Below, one piece after another: positions 1 to 9,226 of a DNA stretch of 64,000 nucleotides (its first letter is position 1; every line of letters starts with the position of its first letter). The position numbers were made by a program, and so were the translations under genes. Source of the stretch: CAWEYO01 sp963813315 (GTDB lineage Bacteria; Pseudomonadota; Alphaproteobacteria; Rhizobiales; Rhizobiaceae); the NCBI GenBank assembly GCA_963813315.1, contig CAWEYO010000018.1, forward strand, positions 248,001 through 312,000, written 5' to 3'. The notes below the pieces were generated by a model. It saw only the letters and a program-made list of their open reading frames with translations. It was not told the origin of the DNA and searched no databases.

Positions 1-93
1 CGAGCATGACCCGAGGATTTATGCCGTGACGGGCGGCAGCGCACCTGACGGCTGGAGTTCCAGAAGAAAATGTACCTATTCTGGTCCTCTATT

Positions 94-939
94 TTAAGCG
101 CCGCGCGTTCGGGCCAATCCGTCGACGGCAGGCTTGTAATTGGGGTCGAGTTGTGCCGCGCGCGCGTATGATTTCGCGGCTTTTGCCCTCTCGCCGCGCC
201 GCTCATAGATCAGCGCCTGGTTCGTCCAGCTTTCGGCCACGCGATCGTTGAGTTTGATCGCCATGTTGAAGTCGGCGAAGGCATTGTCCTCGTCGTTCTG
301 CGCAAGATAGGAAAGTCCGCGGCCATTGTAAGGCTCCGCCGAATTCGGCGCGAGCGAGATTGCAGTCGAGAAATCCTCGATGGCATAGGCGTGCTGACCC
401 TGCTGCTGATAGATCAGACCGCGGTTATGATAGGCCCGCGGATCTGTCGTATCGAGCTGGATCGCCTTCTGGAAATCGTTGAAGGCTTCCTGGGTTCGCC
501 CTGCCTTCCGATAAAGATTGCCGCGGCCTATATAGGCTGCGTCGTAGCTGGCATTGAGCTGGATGGCGCGGTTGTAATCGTTGAGCGCGCTGACCTGGTC
601 GCCGAGATAGCGCTGGATGAGCGCCCGATTGGCGTAGGCCTGATAAAAACTCGGATTGAGCTGGAGCGCCGCATCGAAATCCCTGAGTGCTTCGCGATAC
701 TTGCCGGCGCGGCCATAGGCGGAACCGCGGACATTGTAGGCTTCCGGACTGTTCGGATTGCGTTCGATCACCGAAGTAAGCGAGGAAATATTCTCGCTCG
801 ACCCTTGGGCTGTGTCGATGGTCGTGATCTCGCCGGTCGGACCCGACTGACATCCGGCAAGCGGCAGAACCGCGAGAACGGCAAGCGCGAGTGCGCCACG
901 GCGCCAGTCAAGCCTCGGGGCGTTCGTGATGTGACGCAT
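94..939 (-). CDS. TPR-repeat outer-membrane-type lipoprotein
   Basis: 281 aa. The N-terminus has a basic stretch, a hydrophobic core and a lipobox LAGC with the acylated Cys at residue 30, so the mature protein should be a lipoprotein. From about residue 60 to 270 there are six consecutive 34-residue TPR units (pattern AYxxRGxxYxxxGxxxxAxxDFxxAIxLxP), a superhelical protein-binding scaffold as in the NlpI family. NlpI-like proteins act as adaptors for envelope proteases and peptidoglycan enzymes; that role here is inference from family only. It is transcribed toward the window edge and is separated from rpsU by the rpsU terminator, so it is its own transcription unit. The ATG at 939 is followed directly by a good signal sequence. 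Confidence 0.88.
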   Translation of the reverse strand: MRHITNAPRLDWRRGALALAVLAVLPLAGCQSGPTGEITTIDTAQGSSENISSLTSVIERNPNSPEAYNVRGSAYGRAGKYREALRDFDAALQLNPSFYQAYANRALIQRYLGDQVSALNDYNRAIQLNASYDAAYIGRGNLYRKAGRTQEAFNDFQKAIQLDTTDPRAYHNRGLIYQQQGQHAYAIEDFSTAISLAPNSAEPYNGRGLSYLAQNDEDNAFADFNMAIKLNDRVAESWTNQALIYERRGERAKAAKSYARAAQLDPNYKPAVDGLARTRGA

Positions 940-1080
940 GCCGATCGTACCTCTATCTATCTGCCGGCCCCTCGATGCCCGTCCCTGGAACGGCTGACGT
1001 CATCCCGCCCAGATTCGTCGACTTGTCGCGTGCCCTGCTGGAAGCTTCCGCTACAATTTCCGGCCGACAGGTGGCCGAAA

Positions 1081-1116
1081 CAAAAAGGTGGCGGCGATTC
1101 GCGGTCGCCCCACCTC
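1081..1116 (-). terminator. Rho-independent terminator of rpsU
   Basis: Read on the minus strand, an imperfect inverted repeat (AGGTGGGGCGA / TCGCCGCCACCT) with a 7-base loop is followed at once by TTTTTG. It lies about 35 bp past the rpsU stop codon. A textbook intrinsic terminator. Confidence 0.8.
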
Positions 1117-1149
1117 ACTAAGCCCGGAAAAAAGACAAAAACTAGGCGG

Positions 1150-1392
1150 TCAGCGCGCCGGTCTTGCCACGGCTGGCTTTGGCCCTGGAAGCAGCCCTTC
1201 GCGCTGTGCACGCTTGCGCGCCAGCTTGCGAGCGCGGCGCACAGCTTCAGCCTTCTCGCGGGCCCGCTTTTCGGACGGTTTCTCGTAATGTCCGCGCATC
1301 TTCATTTCGCGGAAAATGCCTTCGCGCTGCATCTTTTTCTTCAGCGCGCGAAGCGCCTGATCAACATTGTTGTCGCGGACGAGTACCTGCAC
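1150..1392 (-). CDS. rpsU: 30S ribosomal protein S21
   Basis: 80 aa, basic. The sequence begins MQVLVRDNNVDQALRALKKK and contains EGIFREMKMRGHYEKPSEKR, the signature of bacterial S21, followed by a Lys/Arg/Ala-rich C-terminal helix and a short Pro-rich rhizobial tail. S21 binds the 30S platform near the anti-Shine-Dalgarno sequence and takes part in initiation. I chose the GTG at 1392 because it gives the exact conserved N-terminus of the family; AGGA sits a few bases upstream. The open frame continues upstream to 1860 but that part overlaps the divergent soxB gene and has no family similarity. Monocistronic, with its own terminator. Confidence 0.93.
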   Translation of the reverse strand: MQVLVRDNNVDQALRALKKKMQREGIFREMKMRGHYEKPSEKRAREKAEAVRRARKLARKRAQREGLLPGPKPAVARPAR

Positions 1393-1720
1393 GTGTGATC
1401 CTGTCTTTTGGTTGTGAATCAAGAGGCAAGCGGCAATACCCCCATGCCTCCGCAGTGGCTTGCCACCACGAATTGGGGCGGCTGATAGCAGAATCAGTCG
1501 CCGTTGTCCACCGCCAACTGGAAGCCGATCGTCTTTCGAACGCCGCCGGCGAAACCTGCCGCGCTGAACTCTCCGGTGCGGCAGATCGCTAGTGGGCACG
1601 GCGCAAAGCGGCAATGGCCGTCGCAAACAGTGTAAAGCTGGCGATGGCTTTTCGCTAGTGATACACGTCGCTCCGTGAACCCGGCGGACGGCCGATCCGG
1701 CGTTGCGAGGCTTTGGAAAC
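1393..1720. other. Divergent intergenic region between rpsU and soxB
   Basis: About 330 bases without a supported gene. It must hold the promoters of rpsU (leftward) and of the sox operon (rightward), but I could not pick a convincing -35/-10 pair. No tRNA, repeat or terminator seen. Confidence 0.5.
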
Positions 1721-2974
1721 ATGCGGAAATATTCGGTCTTTGCCATAGCGCGGGAGGCGATGCGGGGCCACAAGGGCTGGGAGGAACAATGGTCCTCTCC
1801 AGAACCCAGGACGGAATACGACGTCGTCATCGTCGGCGCCGGAGGGCATGGGCTCGCCACAGCCTACTACCTCGCAAAGGAGCACGGCATCACCAATGTC
1901 GCCGTGCTCGAAAAAGGCTGGCTTGGCGGCGGCAACACCGGCCGCAACACGACGATCATCCGCTCCAACTATCTCTATGACGAATCTGCCGGCATCTACG
2001 ATCATGCGGTTAAGCTGTGGGACGGTCTGAGCCAGGACCTCAACTACAACGTCATGTATTCCGCGCGCGGCGTCATGATGCTGGCGCACAATGTGCATGA
2101 CGTTCAGGTACTCAAACGGCACATCCATGCCAACCGGCTGAACGGCGTCGACAATGAATGGCTGACGCCGGAAGAAGCGAAAGGCTACTGTCCGCCGCTC
2201 AATACTTCCAAGACCGCTCGCTATCCTGTAGTCGGCGCGGCGTTGCAGCGCCGCGGGGGCACGGCACGCCATGATGCGGTCGCCTGGGGGTATGCACGCG
2301 CTGCGTCGGCACGCGGCGTCCATATCATTCAGAATTGCGAGGTGACGGGAATCAAGCGGTCGCCGAACGGCCATGTGACCGGCGTGGAGACCACGCGCGG
2401 GTTCATCGGCGCAAAGAAGATCGGCGTCGTTGCGGCAGGCCATTCGTCGGTCATCATGCAGATGGCGGATGTCCGCATGCCTCTCGAAAGCTATCCGCTG
2501 CAGGCGCTGGTATCGGAACCCGTGAAGCCGGTTTTCCCCTGCGTGGTCATGTCGAACACGGTCCATGCCTACATTTCGCAGTCCGACAAGGGCGAGCTGG
2601 TGATCGGCGCCGGCACCGATCAATACATCTCCTATTCGCAGACCGGCGGGCTGCATATTCTCAGCCACACGCTCGATGCGATCTGCGAGATGTTCCCGAT
2701 GTTTTCGCGCATGAAGATGCTGCGTTCGTGGGGCGGCATCGTCGACGTGACGCCGGACCGTTCTCCCATCCTCGCAAAAACGCCGGTGCCCGGGCTCTAT
2801 GTAAATTGCGGCTGGGGCACGGGCGGTTTCAAGGCGACGCCCGGCTCAGGCCATGTCTTTGCCCATACGATCGCCAACGACAACCCGCATCCGATTAACG
2901 CGCCCTTCACGATCGAACGCTTCCGTACCGGCCGGTTGATCGACGAGGCTGCGGCCGCGGCCGTCGCGCACTGA
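1721..2974 (+). CDS. soxB: Sarcosine oxidase beta subunit
   Basis: 417 aa from the ATG at 1721 (protein begins MRKYSVF, the usual start; an upstream TTG at 1703 is possible but unlikely). Residues about 30-60 hold a Rossmann FAD/NAD site (VVIVGAGGHGLATAYYLA), followed by GGGNTGRNTTIIRSNY, the region that in this family carries the His/Arg residues near the covalent FMN and substrate. The C-terminal WGGIVDVTPDRSPIL and CGWGTGGFKATPGSG are hallmarks of the DAO/TSOX-beta fold. With the alpha, delta and gamma subunits it oxidises sarcosine (N-methylglycine) to glycine, passing the methyl carbon to tetrahydrofolate and making H2O2. First gene of soxBDAG, 16 bp before soxD. Cytoplasmic. Very secure. 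Confidence 0.95.
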   Translation: MRKYSVFAIAREAMRGHKGWEEQWSSPEPRTEYDVVIVGAGGHGLATAYYLAKEHGITNVAVLEKGWLGGGNTGRNTTIIRSNYLYDESAGIYDHAVKLWDGLSQDLNYNVMYSARGVMMLAHNVHDVQVLKRHIHANRLNGVDNEWLTPEEAKGYCPPLNTSKTARYPVVGAALQRRGGTARHDAVAWGYARAASARGVHIIQNCEVTGIKRSPNGHVTGVETTRGFIGAKKIGVVAAGHSSVIMQMADVRMPLESYPLQALVSEPVKPVFPCVVMSNTVHAYISQSDKGELVIGAGTDQYISYSQTGGLHILSHTLDAICEMFPMFSRMKMLRSWGGIVDVTPDRSPILAKTPVPGLYVNCGWGTGGFKATPGSGHVFAHTIANDNPHPINAPFTIERFRTGRLIDEAAAAAVAH

Positions 2975-2990
2975 TTTTTGCAGAGGAACC

Positions 2991-3383
2991 ATGCTTCTTA
3001 TTCGATGCCCCTACTGCGAGGAAGAGCGTCCGGAACTCGAGTTCCGCAACGCAGGCGAGGCGCATATCGCCCGGCCGGCCAACATTGCCGACGAGACAGA
3101 TGAGGATTTCGAGAGGTTCTTCTTCATTCGCTCGAACCCCAAGGGCGTCATCTACGAGCGGTGGCGGCACATCCACGGATGCGCGCGCTTCTTCAATGCG
3201 GTGCGCAACACCGTCACCGATAGGTTCGTGATGACCTACAAGGCCGGCGAGCCGAAGCCAGACATCGCGCTGGCCGCGAATGACAGCGGTCCGGCGGCTT
3301 GGGCCAACCGGCCGCCGGATCAGCTCAACGTGAAAGGCAAGGCGCGCCGCAAGGCCGATACGAAACAACAGGAATCGAGATGA
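2991..3383 (+). CDS. soxD: Sarcosine oxidase delta subunit
   Basis: 130 aa. The N-terminus CPYC at residues 6-9 and WRHIHGC at 58-64 supply the two cysteines, a His and the third Cys that bind zinc in the TSOX delta subunit. Length is slightly above the usual about 100 aa because of a polar C-terminal tail rich in Lys/Arg. Delta is a structural subunit that clamps alpha to beta. It lies between soxB and soxA as in other rhizobia; the 115-bp gap to soxA is unusually long for the operon and contains a repeat. Confidence 0.93.
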   Translation: MLLIRCPYCEEERPELEFRNAGEAHIARPANIADETDEDFERFFFIRSNPKGVIYERWRHIHGCARFFNAVRNTVTDRFVMTYKAGEPKPDIALAANDSGPAAWANRPPDQLNVKGKARRKADTKQQESR

Positions 3384-3402
3384 GCCGCTTCGCCCTCCGT
3401 TG

Positions 3403-3452
3403 CCCCCCTCTGTCCTGCCGGACATCTCCCCCGCAAGGGGGGAGATCAGCCC
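3403..3452. repeat. Intergenic palindromic repeat, family B (left half)
   Basis: Starts CCCCCCTCTGTCCTGCCGG and continues into ACATCTCCCCCGCAAGGGGGGAGAT, a hairpin. The same sequence begins the full element at 24026. Only the left arm plus hairpin is present, lodged in the soxD-soxA spacer. Confidence 0.7.
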
Positions 3453-3498
3453 GCGCGCTGGGTGCCGCTAAACCGTCGCAGTCGGAAGCGAGGAGCTA

Positions 3499-6496
3499 AT
3501 GGCCGGCAGCTACCGCATAGCCGGCGTGGGCCGGCTGATGCCCGCCAAGACCGCGCGTTTTGCATTCGATGGGCACTCCTTTGCCGGCATCGAAGGCGAC
3601 ACGCTCGCTTCCGCGCTGCTCGCAAACGGCATTCATCTGGTCGGGCGCTCGTTCAAATACCATCGGCCGCGCGGTATCCTCTCGGCGGGCGCGGAAGAGC
3701 CGAACGCGCTTGTTTCGGTCGAGCGCGACTCCGCACGCAAGACGCCCAACGTCAGGGCGACGGTGCAGGAGCTCTACGACGGATTGACCGCGAAATCGCA
3801 GAACCGGTGGCCTTCGCTTGCCTTCGATGTCGGCGCGGTCAACGATATCGCCTCTCCGATGTTTTCCGCTGGCTTTTACTACAAGACCTTCATGTGGCCG
3901 AAGGCTGCATGGAAGAGCTTCTATGAGCCGAACATCCGCGCGGCCGCCGGACTTGGAGTGGCACCCGACCAACCGGATCCCGACCACTACTCCTCGCGCT
4001 TTGCGCATTGCGAAGTGCTGGTTCTGGGCGGCGGAGCCGCCGGCATCGCCGCCGCGCTTGCGGCAGCCGAAAGAGGCGTCCGCGTCATCCTGTGCGACGA
4101 GCAGGCGGAGCTCGGCGGTGCGCTGCGCTTCGAAGCCGGCGCGAAGCTGGATGGTGCCGACGGCTGGAAATGGGCGCAGGAAAAGGTCGCGGCGCTGGCC
4201 GCAATGGACAACGTCCGCGTGCTGCCGCGCACGACTGCCTTCGGCTACTACGCTCAGAATTTCGTCGGCCTCGTCGAGCGCGTCACCGACCATCTTGCAA
4301 ATCCGGGGAACGGCCTGCCGCGCGAGCGGTTGTGGCAGGTGCGCGCAAAGCGCGTGATCCTGGCGACCGGCGCCATCGAGCGTCATATGGTGTTTGCCGA
4401 CAACGACCGTCCCGGTGTCATGCTGGCGTCGGCGGCGCGCACCTATCTCAACCACTACGGCGTTGCGGTCGGTAGGAATGTCGGCGTCTACACGGCCAAC
4501 GATTCTGCCTATGACGCCGCAATCGACCTCAAAAAGGCCGGCGTCAATGTGGCCGCAATCGTCGACATTCGCGACAATCCTTCCGGTCCGGCAGTGGAGG
4601 AAGCACGCGCGCTGGGCATCGAGGTCAATCATGGCCGCGCTGTCACCGGCGTCGGTGGCAAGCTCAGGGTCGCGTCCATGACGATCCGACCGAAGGACGG
4701 CGGAGCCGGGCGCACGATCCCCATCGACGCGTTGCTGATGTCGGCGGGGTGGACACCTTCGGTGCACCTATTTTCGCAATCGCGCGGCAAGGTTGCCTTC
4801 GACGATGCGACGCAGCGCTTCCTTCCCGGGGCCTATGCCCAGGACTGCGTCTCGGTCGGCGCCTGCAGCGGCACGGATGATCTGGCAGCGACGATAGCGG
4901 AAGCGCTTGCGGCCGGCGAGCAAGCCGCCAGGCAGTCGGGTGGTGGAGGCGGCCGGACAAGCGTCAAGGTAAAGGCGGAGGCATCCGAAACCTGGTCCGG
5001 CGGCGTGCTGGGCACTGCGCCCGGAGCCGAGGCAGGCACGACAGTCAAGGCCTTCGTCGATTTCCAGAACGATGTGACCGCCAAGGATATTCGTCTGGCC
5101 GTTCGCGAGGGAATGCGCTCGATCGAGCATGTCAAACGCTTTACCACGACCGGCATGGCGACCGATCAGGGCAAGACGTCAAACATGCATGGTCTCGCCA
5201 TCGCCGCCGAGACGCTCGGTAACGAGATTCCGGAGGTCGGGCTCACGACCTTCCGCGCGCCATACACGCCGGTGACCTTCGGCGCCATCGTCAACCACTC
5301 ACGCGGTCCGCTGTTCGAGCCCACGCGCAAGACGTCCATTCACCCGTGGGCGGAGGCGCATGGCGCGGTTTTCGAGGATGTCGGACAGTGGAAACGCGCC
5401 TGGTATTTCCCGAAGCCGGGCGAGGACATGCATGCCGCGGTCGACCGCGAATGCGTTACGGTACGCAAGACGGCCGGCCTGTTTGACGCCTCGACGCTCG
5501 GCAAGATCGAAGTGGTCGGGCCGGATGCGGCGAAGTTCATGGAACTGCTCTACACCAACCCGTGGGAGAAGCTGGAACCGGGTCGCTGCCGCTACGGGAT
5601 CATGCTGAGGGAAGACGGCTTCATCTATGACGACGGCGTGGTAGGACGCCTCGCCCTTGACCGCTTCCATGTTACCACCACGACAGGCGGCGCGCCGCGC
5701 GTCATGAACCATATGGAGGACTACCTCCAGACCGAATTCCCTCATCTCAACGTCTGGCTCACTTCGATCTCCGAACAGTGGGCGGTTATCGCTGTGCAGG
5801 GGCCGAGCGCGCGGAAGATCATCGAACCCTTGATCGAAGGCATCGACATATCCGACGAGGCGATGCCGCATATGTCGGTGCGCGAGGGTAGGATCTGCGG
5901 CGTTCCGACACGACTGTTCCGTATGTCGTTTACCGGCGACCGCGGTTTCGAGGTCAATGTGCCGGCAGACTACGGTCAGGCGGTGTGGGAAGCACTGTGG
6001 GCCGAGGGCGAGAAGCACGGTGCTTGCGCGTATGGCACCGAAGCCATGCATGTGCTGCGCGCGGAGAAGGGCTACATCATCGTCGGACAGGATACGGACG
6101 GCACGGTGACGCCAAACGACGCCGGCCTCGAATGGGCCGTCGGCAAGAAGAAGACCGATTTCGTGGGCATCCGCGGCATGACGAGGCCCGATCTGGTCGC
6201 CAAGGGCAGAAAGCAATTGGTCGGCCTGAAAACGAGGGATCCGCAAGTCGTGATCGAGGAGGGCGCCCAGATTGTCGCCGATCCGAAGTCAGCCGATTCC
6301 GATGAGGATGATCGGCCACGTCACTTCGAGCTACTGGTCGCAAAATTGCGGCCGCTCGATCGCGCTGGCGCTGTTGGCCGACGGCCGCAGCCGCATGGGC
6401 GAGACGGTTTATGTGCCGATGGCGGGCAAAACCATCGAAGCGGAAGTGACGGGCACGGTGTTCTTCGACGAGAAGGGGGATCGCCTCAATGGCTAA
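3499..6496 (+). CDS. soxA: Sarcosine oxidase alpha subunit (one frameshift)
   Basis: About 1000 aa when read through a frameshift. The start ATG at 3499 follows AGGAG by a few bases. Domains: an N-terminal 2Fe-2S-like fold with RSFKYHRPRG (residues about 45-65), an NAD/FAD dinucleotide site (VLVLGGGAAGIAAALAAAE, about 174-192), then a C-terminal GcvT-like folate-binding half with GCR(Y)GIMLREDGFIYDDGV and FTGDRGFEVNVP. The frame breaks at 6289: after ADPK an extra T moves the true continuation (QPIPMRMIGHVTSSYW ... GDRLNG) to the next frame, ending at 6496. Alpha binds NAD and THF and houses the site where the iminium product reacts with folate. Without repair the protein would run on with a nonsense tail to 6750. 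It overlaps soxG by 8 bp. Confidence 0.9.
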
Positions 6497-7078
6497 GCCA
6501 GTCACGTCGGCACTCGCCGCGAGCCGCGAGCCTGCGCTCGCCGGGCGCAGTGCAGGGGCATCTGGAGCGAGCATCAGCGTGCTGGCGCCGCCGAGCGAAT
6601 TGCGCTGCGCGCGTCGGCGGCATCGGTCGCGGCCTTGTCCAAGGCGCTCGGTGTTGCGTTGCCTCAGACGCCGAAGACTGCCGCCCTGTCGAAAAGCGGA
6701 CCGCGCGGCAAGGCCGGAACGCGGGCAGCCCTTTGGCTCGGGCCCGATGAATGGATGATCATCGACGAAGGCGGCCGCGATCCGCTGGCGGATTGCCAGG
6801 CGGTCAAGGCGCTGCACTCCGCTGTCGGCATATCGCACCGCAATGTCGGCATTTCGGTCTCCGGTCCCGCGGCCGCAGCCACCATAAACGGGGGCTGCCC
6901 GCAGGATCTGTCGATCACGGTTTTCCCGGTCGGAGCGTGTTCGCGAACGGTCCTCGGCAAGGCCGAGATCGTGCTGTGGCGCACCGCGGAAGATATCTTC
7001 CGCGTGGAATGCTGGCGCTCTTTTTCCGACTATGTCTTCGCATTCCTCGCGGAGTCGGCGCGCGATGCCGCGGCGTGA
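6489..7078 (+). CDS. soxG: Sarcosine oxidase gamma subunit (one frameshift)
   Basis: About 196 aa if repaired. The ATG at 6489 overlaps the soxA stop. The first about 36 residues (MAKPVTSALAASREPALAG ... LAPPSE) are in one frame; near 6597 the frame changes and the rest (LRASAASVAALSKALG ... ALWLGPDEWMIIDEGG ... DISH-type VGISHRNVG ... CPQDLSITVFPVGACSRTV ... FRVECWRSFSDYVFAFL) is typical soxG to the stop at 7078. Gamma is a small GcvT-fold subunit of the heterotetramer. As in soxA, the amino-acid motifs on both sides of the break are intact, so an indel error is as likely as a real lesion. Last gene of the operon. Confidence 0.85.
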
Positions 7079-7128
7079 GACCCTTCGCTCCGTCGTCTCC
7101 AACACTCCCGCAACAATGGCTCCTGCAA

Positions 7129-7179
7129 CGATGGCGATTGGCGAAACCCAAGGTGCCGGCTGATTTCCCCTCAAGGGGA
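7129..7179. repeat. Fragment of family B repeat next to a MITE-like element
   Basis: Begins GCAACGATGGCGATTGGCGA, closely matching the inner part of the full B element at 24100-24155, and ends in CCCCTCAAGGGG. The same CCCCTCAAGGGG recurs at 7372-7383 on the other side of the A element, so A1 sits inside B-type sequence. Confidence 0.55.
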
Positions 7180-7369
7180 GGGCTATCGCATGGGTAACTG
7201 CCCCCTCATCCGACCTCGCTCCGCTCGGCCACCTTCTCCCCGCTGGGGAGAAGAGGGTGCGGCGGCGCGGCCGGCGACCTCCTCTCCCCTCGGGGAGAGG
7301 GTGGCGAGGGCGAAGCCCGAGCCGGGTGAGGGGGGACAGGGATCCGGGTAAACCCACATGCGATTGCCC
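7180..7369. repeat. MITE-like palindromic repeat, family A, copy 1
   Basis: 190 bp bounded by GGGCTATCGCAT and ATGCGATTGCCC, a terminal inverted repeat. The inside is two hairpin blocks (CTTCTCCCCGCTGGGGAGAAG and CTCTCCCCTCGGGGAGAG). Copies at 26585 and 26763 share ends and interior. It fills most of the 335-bp gap between soxG and the convergent SDR gene. No coding capacity. Confidence 0.75.
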
Positions 7370-7413
7370 TGCCCCTCAAGGGGGGAGATCGGCCGATGCG
7401 TTGGGTCCGGACT

Positions 7414-8190
7414 TCAGATAGCGGTGACGCCCCCGTCCACGGCCAATGCGCTGCCTGTCATGAAGGAATTTTTCGGGTCGGCTGCGAAGAGAACGACCTC
7501 GACCACCTCGTCGATCTCGGCAAGGCGTTTCATCGGTACGCCTCGCGTCAGCTCCGCGATCGCCTCCGCCTGGCGTCCGCCCGCAAGCTTGACGAAATCG
7601 CCGACCATGCTCGTCCGGGCGTAGGATGGACAAACGGCATTTACCCGGATGCCCCTGGATGCGTACTCGGCAGCCGCCGCCCGGGTCAGGCCAATGACCC
7701 CGTGCTTTGCCGCGGAATATACCGAAAGGCGGACTGCGCCGGCGAGGCCAGCGACAGAGGCGATGTTTACGATCGTCCCGCCATAGCCTTTGCTGCGGTT
7801 CTGTTTTTCCATGACCGGGATCTGGTGCTTCATGGCGTAGAAGACGCCAAGAAGATCGATTTCGATGATGCGGCGCGCCTCTTCGGATGGAACCTGCGCC
7901 AACTTCACGAAGCTCTGGGCAACGCCCGCATTGTTGAGGGCAATGTCGAGCGTGCCGAAGCGGCTGACGGCAAGCTTTACAAGGGATTCCGACAGGCTCT
8001 CGTCGGCGATGTTGCCTGCAAGTGTCGTGCTTTCGGCGTCGAGGCATGCCGCAAGTTCCTCCAGCGGGCCGCTTTCAAGGTCCGACAGCACCAGCCGAGC
8101 GCCTTCGGCCGCGAAGCGCTCGGCAGCGCGGCGTCCAAACCCGCCTGTGGCGCCGGTCAGAAGAACCGTCAGCCCTTGGAAGCGGCCCAT
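7414..8190 (-). CDS. SDR-family oxidoreductase
   Basis: 258 aa, classical short-chain dehydrogenase length. TGATGGFG at residues 12-19 is the cofactor glycine motif, NNAG at 86-89, and Ser145, Tyr158 and Lys162 (YSAAK) form the catalytic triad; the C-terminus ends in GSALAVDGGVTAI. Asp after the second beta strand (LVLSDLES) suggests NAD over NADP. The substrate is unknown; context with a MaoC hydratase, APH-like kinase and acyl-CoA dehydrogenase suggests a 3-hydroxyacyl-CoA or a hydroxy-acid. It is the last gene of a four-gene leftward operon, 1 bp after the kinase-like gene. Confidence 0.88.
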   Translation of the reverse strand: MGRFQGLTVLLTGATGGFGRRAAERFAAEGARLVLSDLESGPLEELAACLDAESTTLAGNIADESLSESLVKLAVSRFGTLDIALNNAGVAQSFVKLAQVPSEEARRIIEIDLLGVFYAMKHQIPVMEKQNRSKGYGGTIVNIASVAGLAGAVRLSVYSAAKHGVIGLTRAAAAEYASRGIRVNAVCPSYARTSMVGDFVKLAGGRQAEAIAELTRGVPMKRLAEIDEVVEVVLFAADPKNSFMTGSALAVDGGVTAI

Positions 8191-8191
8191 C

Positions 8192-9226
8192 TCATCCCTT
8201 TCCGTCGATCAGCCGCACAGCAAGGCCAGCCAGCAATGTCACGGCTTCGCCATAGCTCCGTGCCTTTTCAGGGTTCGAGGCATTGCCGTCAAGCGCGCGT
8301 TTGTAAACACCCTGACAGATAGCGGCCAGCCGGAAGAACGAAAACGCGAGATGGAATGTCCAGTTGGCGATTCCAGCGATCTTCCGTCTCACACAGTATT
8401 GCGCGACGTAGTTCTCTTCCGAAGGCAAGCCCAACGAGGCACGGTCAATGCCGCCAAGACCCCGAAAAGCCAAATCATGCGGCAGCCGCCATTGCATGCA
8501 TTGATAAGCGACGTCCGCATAGGGATGGCCGAGCGTTGACAGTTCCCAGTCGAGCACCGCCAGAACTGCCGGTCTGTCAGTCGCGAAGATGATGTTGTCC
8601 AGGCGATAGTCGCCATGCACCAGCGATACCAGACCATCGTCGGTTGGCATGTGTGCGGCCAGCCATGCGATCAGCCGGTCCATCTCGGGTACCAATTCGG
8701 TTTCGGACGCGCGATACTGGCTCGTCCATCGTCCCAGCTGACGCTCGAAATAGTTGCCCGCTTTTCCATAGTCGCCGAGGCCGGCCGCCTCGATGTCGAC
8801 GTCGTGCAGCGCCGCGAGCGTGGCGTTCATCGCGTCATGGATGGCCTCGCGTTCGGAATTTCCCGCGACATCGGGGAGCGCGGGATCCCAGAATATGCGG
8901 CCCTGGACGAATTCCATGACATAAAACATGCGGCCGATCGGGGATTCCTCTCCGGCAAGGTGCAGCACGCGTGGCACCGGGAAGCCGGCCCCGGCCAACC
9001 CTGCCATGACCCTGTATTCGCGATCGACCTGATGGGCCGATTTCAGGAGTGCGCCCGGCGGTTTGGCACGCAGGACGTAGCGACCGCTGCGAGCCGTCAG
9101 GAGATATGTCGGATTGGACTGACCGGACTCGAATTTCTCGATCGCGTCGAGACCGGAAAATCCTGGAACGTGGATTTCGAGATAAGGAGCGAGCGCGACC
9201 GGATCGAGCGCATTCGGGTCGCTCAT
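8192..9226 (-). CDS. APH-family phosphotransferase (ACAD10/11-type kinase-like protein)
   Basis: 344 aa. GQSNPTYLL at about residues 35-43 and VLRAKPPG give the nucleotide-binding N-lobe; HGDYRLDN (204-211) is Brenner's catalytic loop and LDWELSTLGHP (225-235) the DFG-equivalent. This subgroup is the bacterial counterpart of the kinase domain fused to acyl-CoA dehydrogenase in ACAD10/11, and of LvaA, which phosphorylate 4-hydroxyacyl-CoA before dehydration/oxidation. That chemistry is inference from family plus the divergent acyl-CoA dehydrogenase. The ATG at 9226 overlaps the upstream MaoC stop (ATGA), so translation is coupled; the longer frame to 9397 lies inside the MaoC gene and was not used. 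Confidence 0.85.
   Translation of the reverse strand: MSDPNALDPVALAPYLEIHVPGFSGLDAIEKFESGQSNPTYLLTARSGRYVLRAKPPGALLKSAHQVDREYRVMAGLAGAGFPVPRVLHLAGEESPIGRMFYVMEFVQGRIFWDPALPDVAGNSEREAIHDAMNATLAALHDVDIEAAGLGDYGKAGNYFERQLGRWTSQYRASETELVPEMDRLIAWLAAHMPTDDGLVSLVHGDYRLDNIIFATDRPAVLAVLDWELSTLGHPYADVAYQCMQWRLPHDLAFRGLGGIDRASLGLPSEENYVAQYCVRRKIAGIANWTFHLAFSFFRLAAICQGVYKRALDGNASNPEKARSYGEAVTLLAGLAVRLIDGKG

Noticed and set aside
1..93. Partial gene at the left edge
   Set aside because: Too short and without a recognisable motif on either strand; nothing can be supported there.
391..1398. Long + strand open frame of about 335 codons opposite the TPR gene and rpsU
   Set aside because: It lies antisense to two well-supported genes, has no domain, and mirrors their codon structure.
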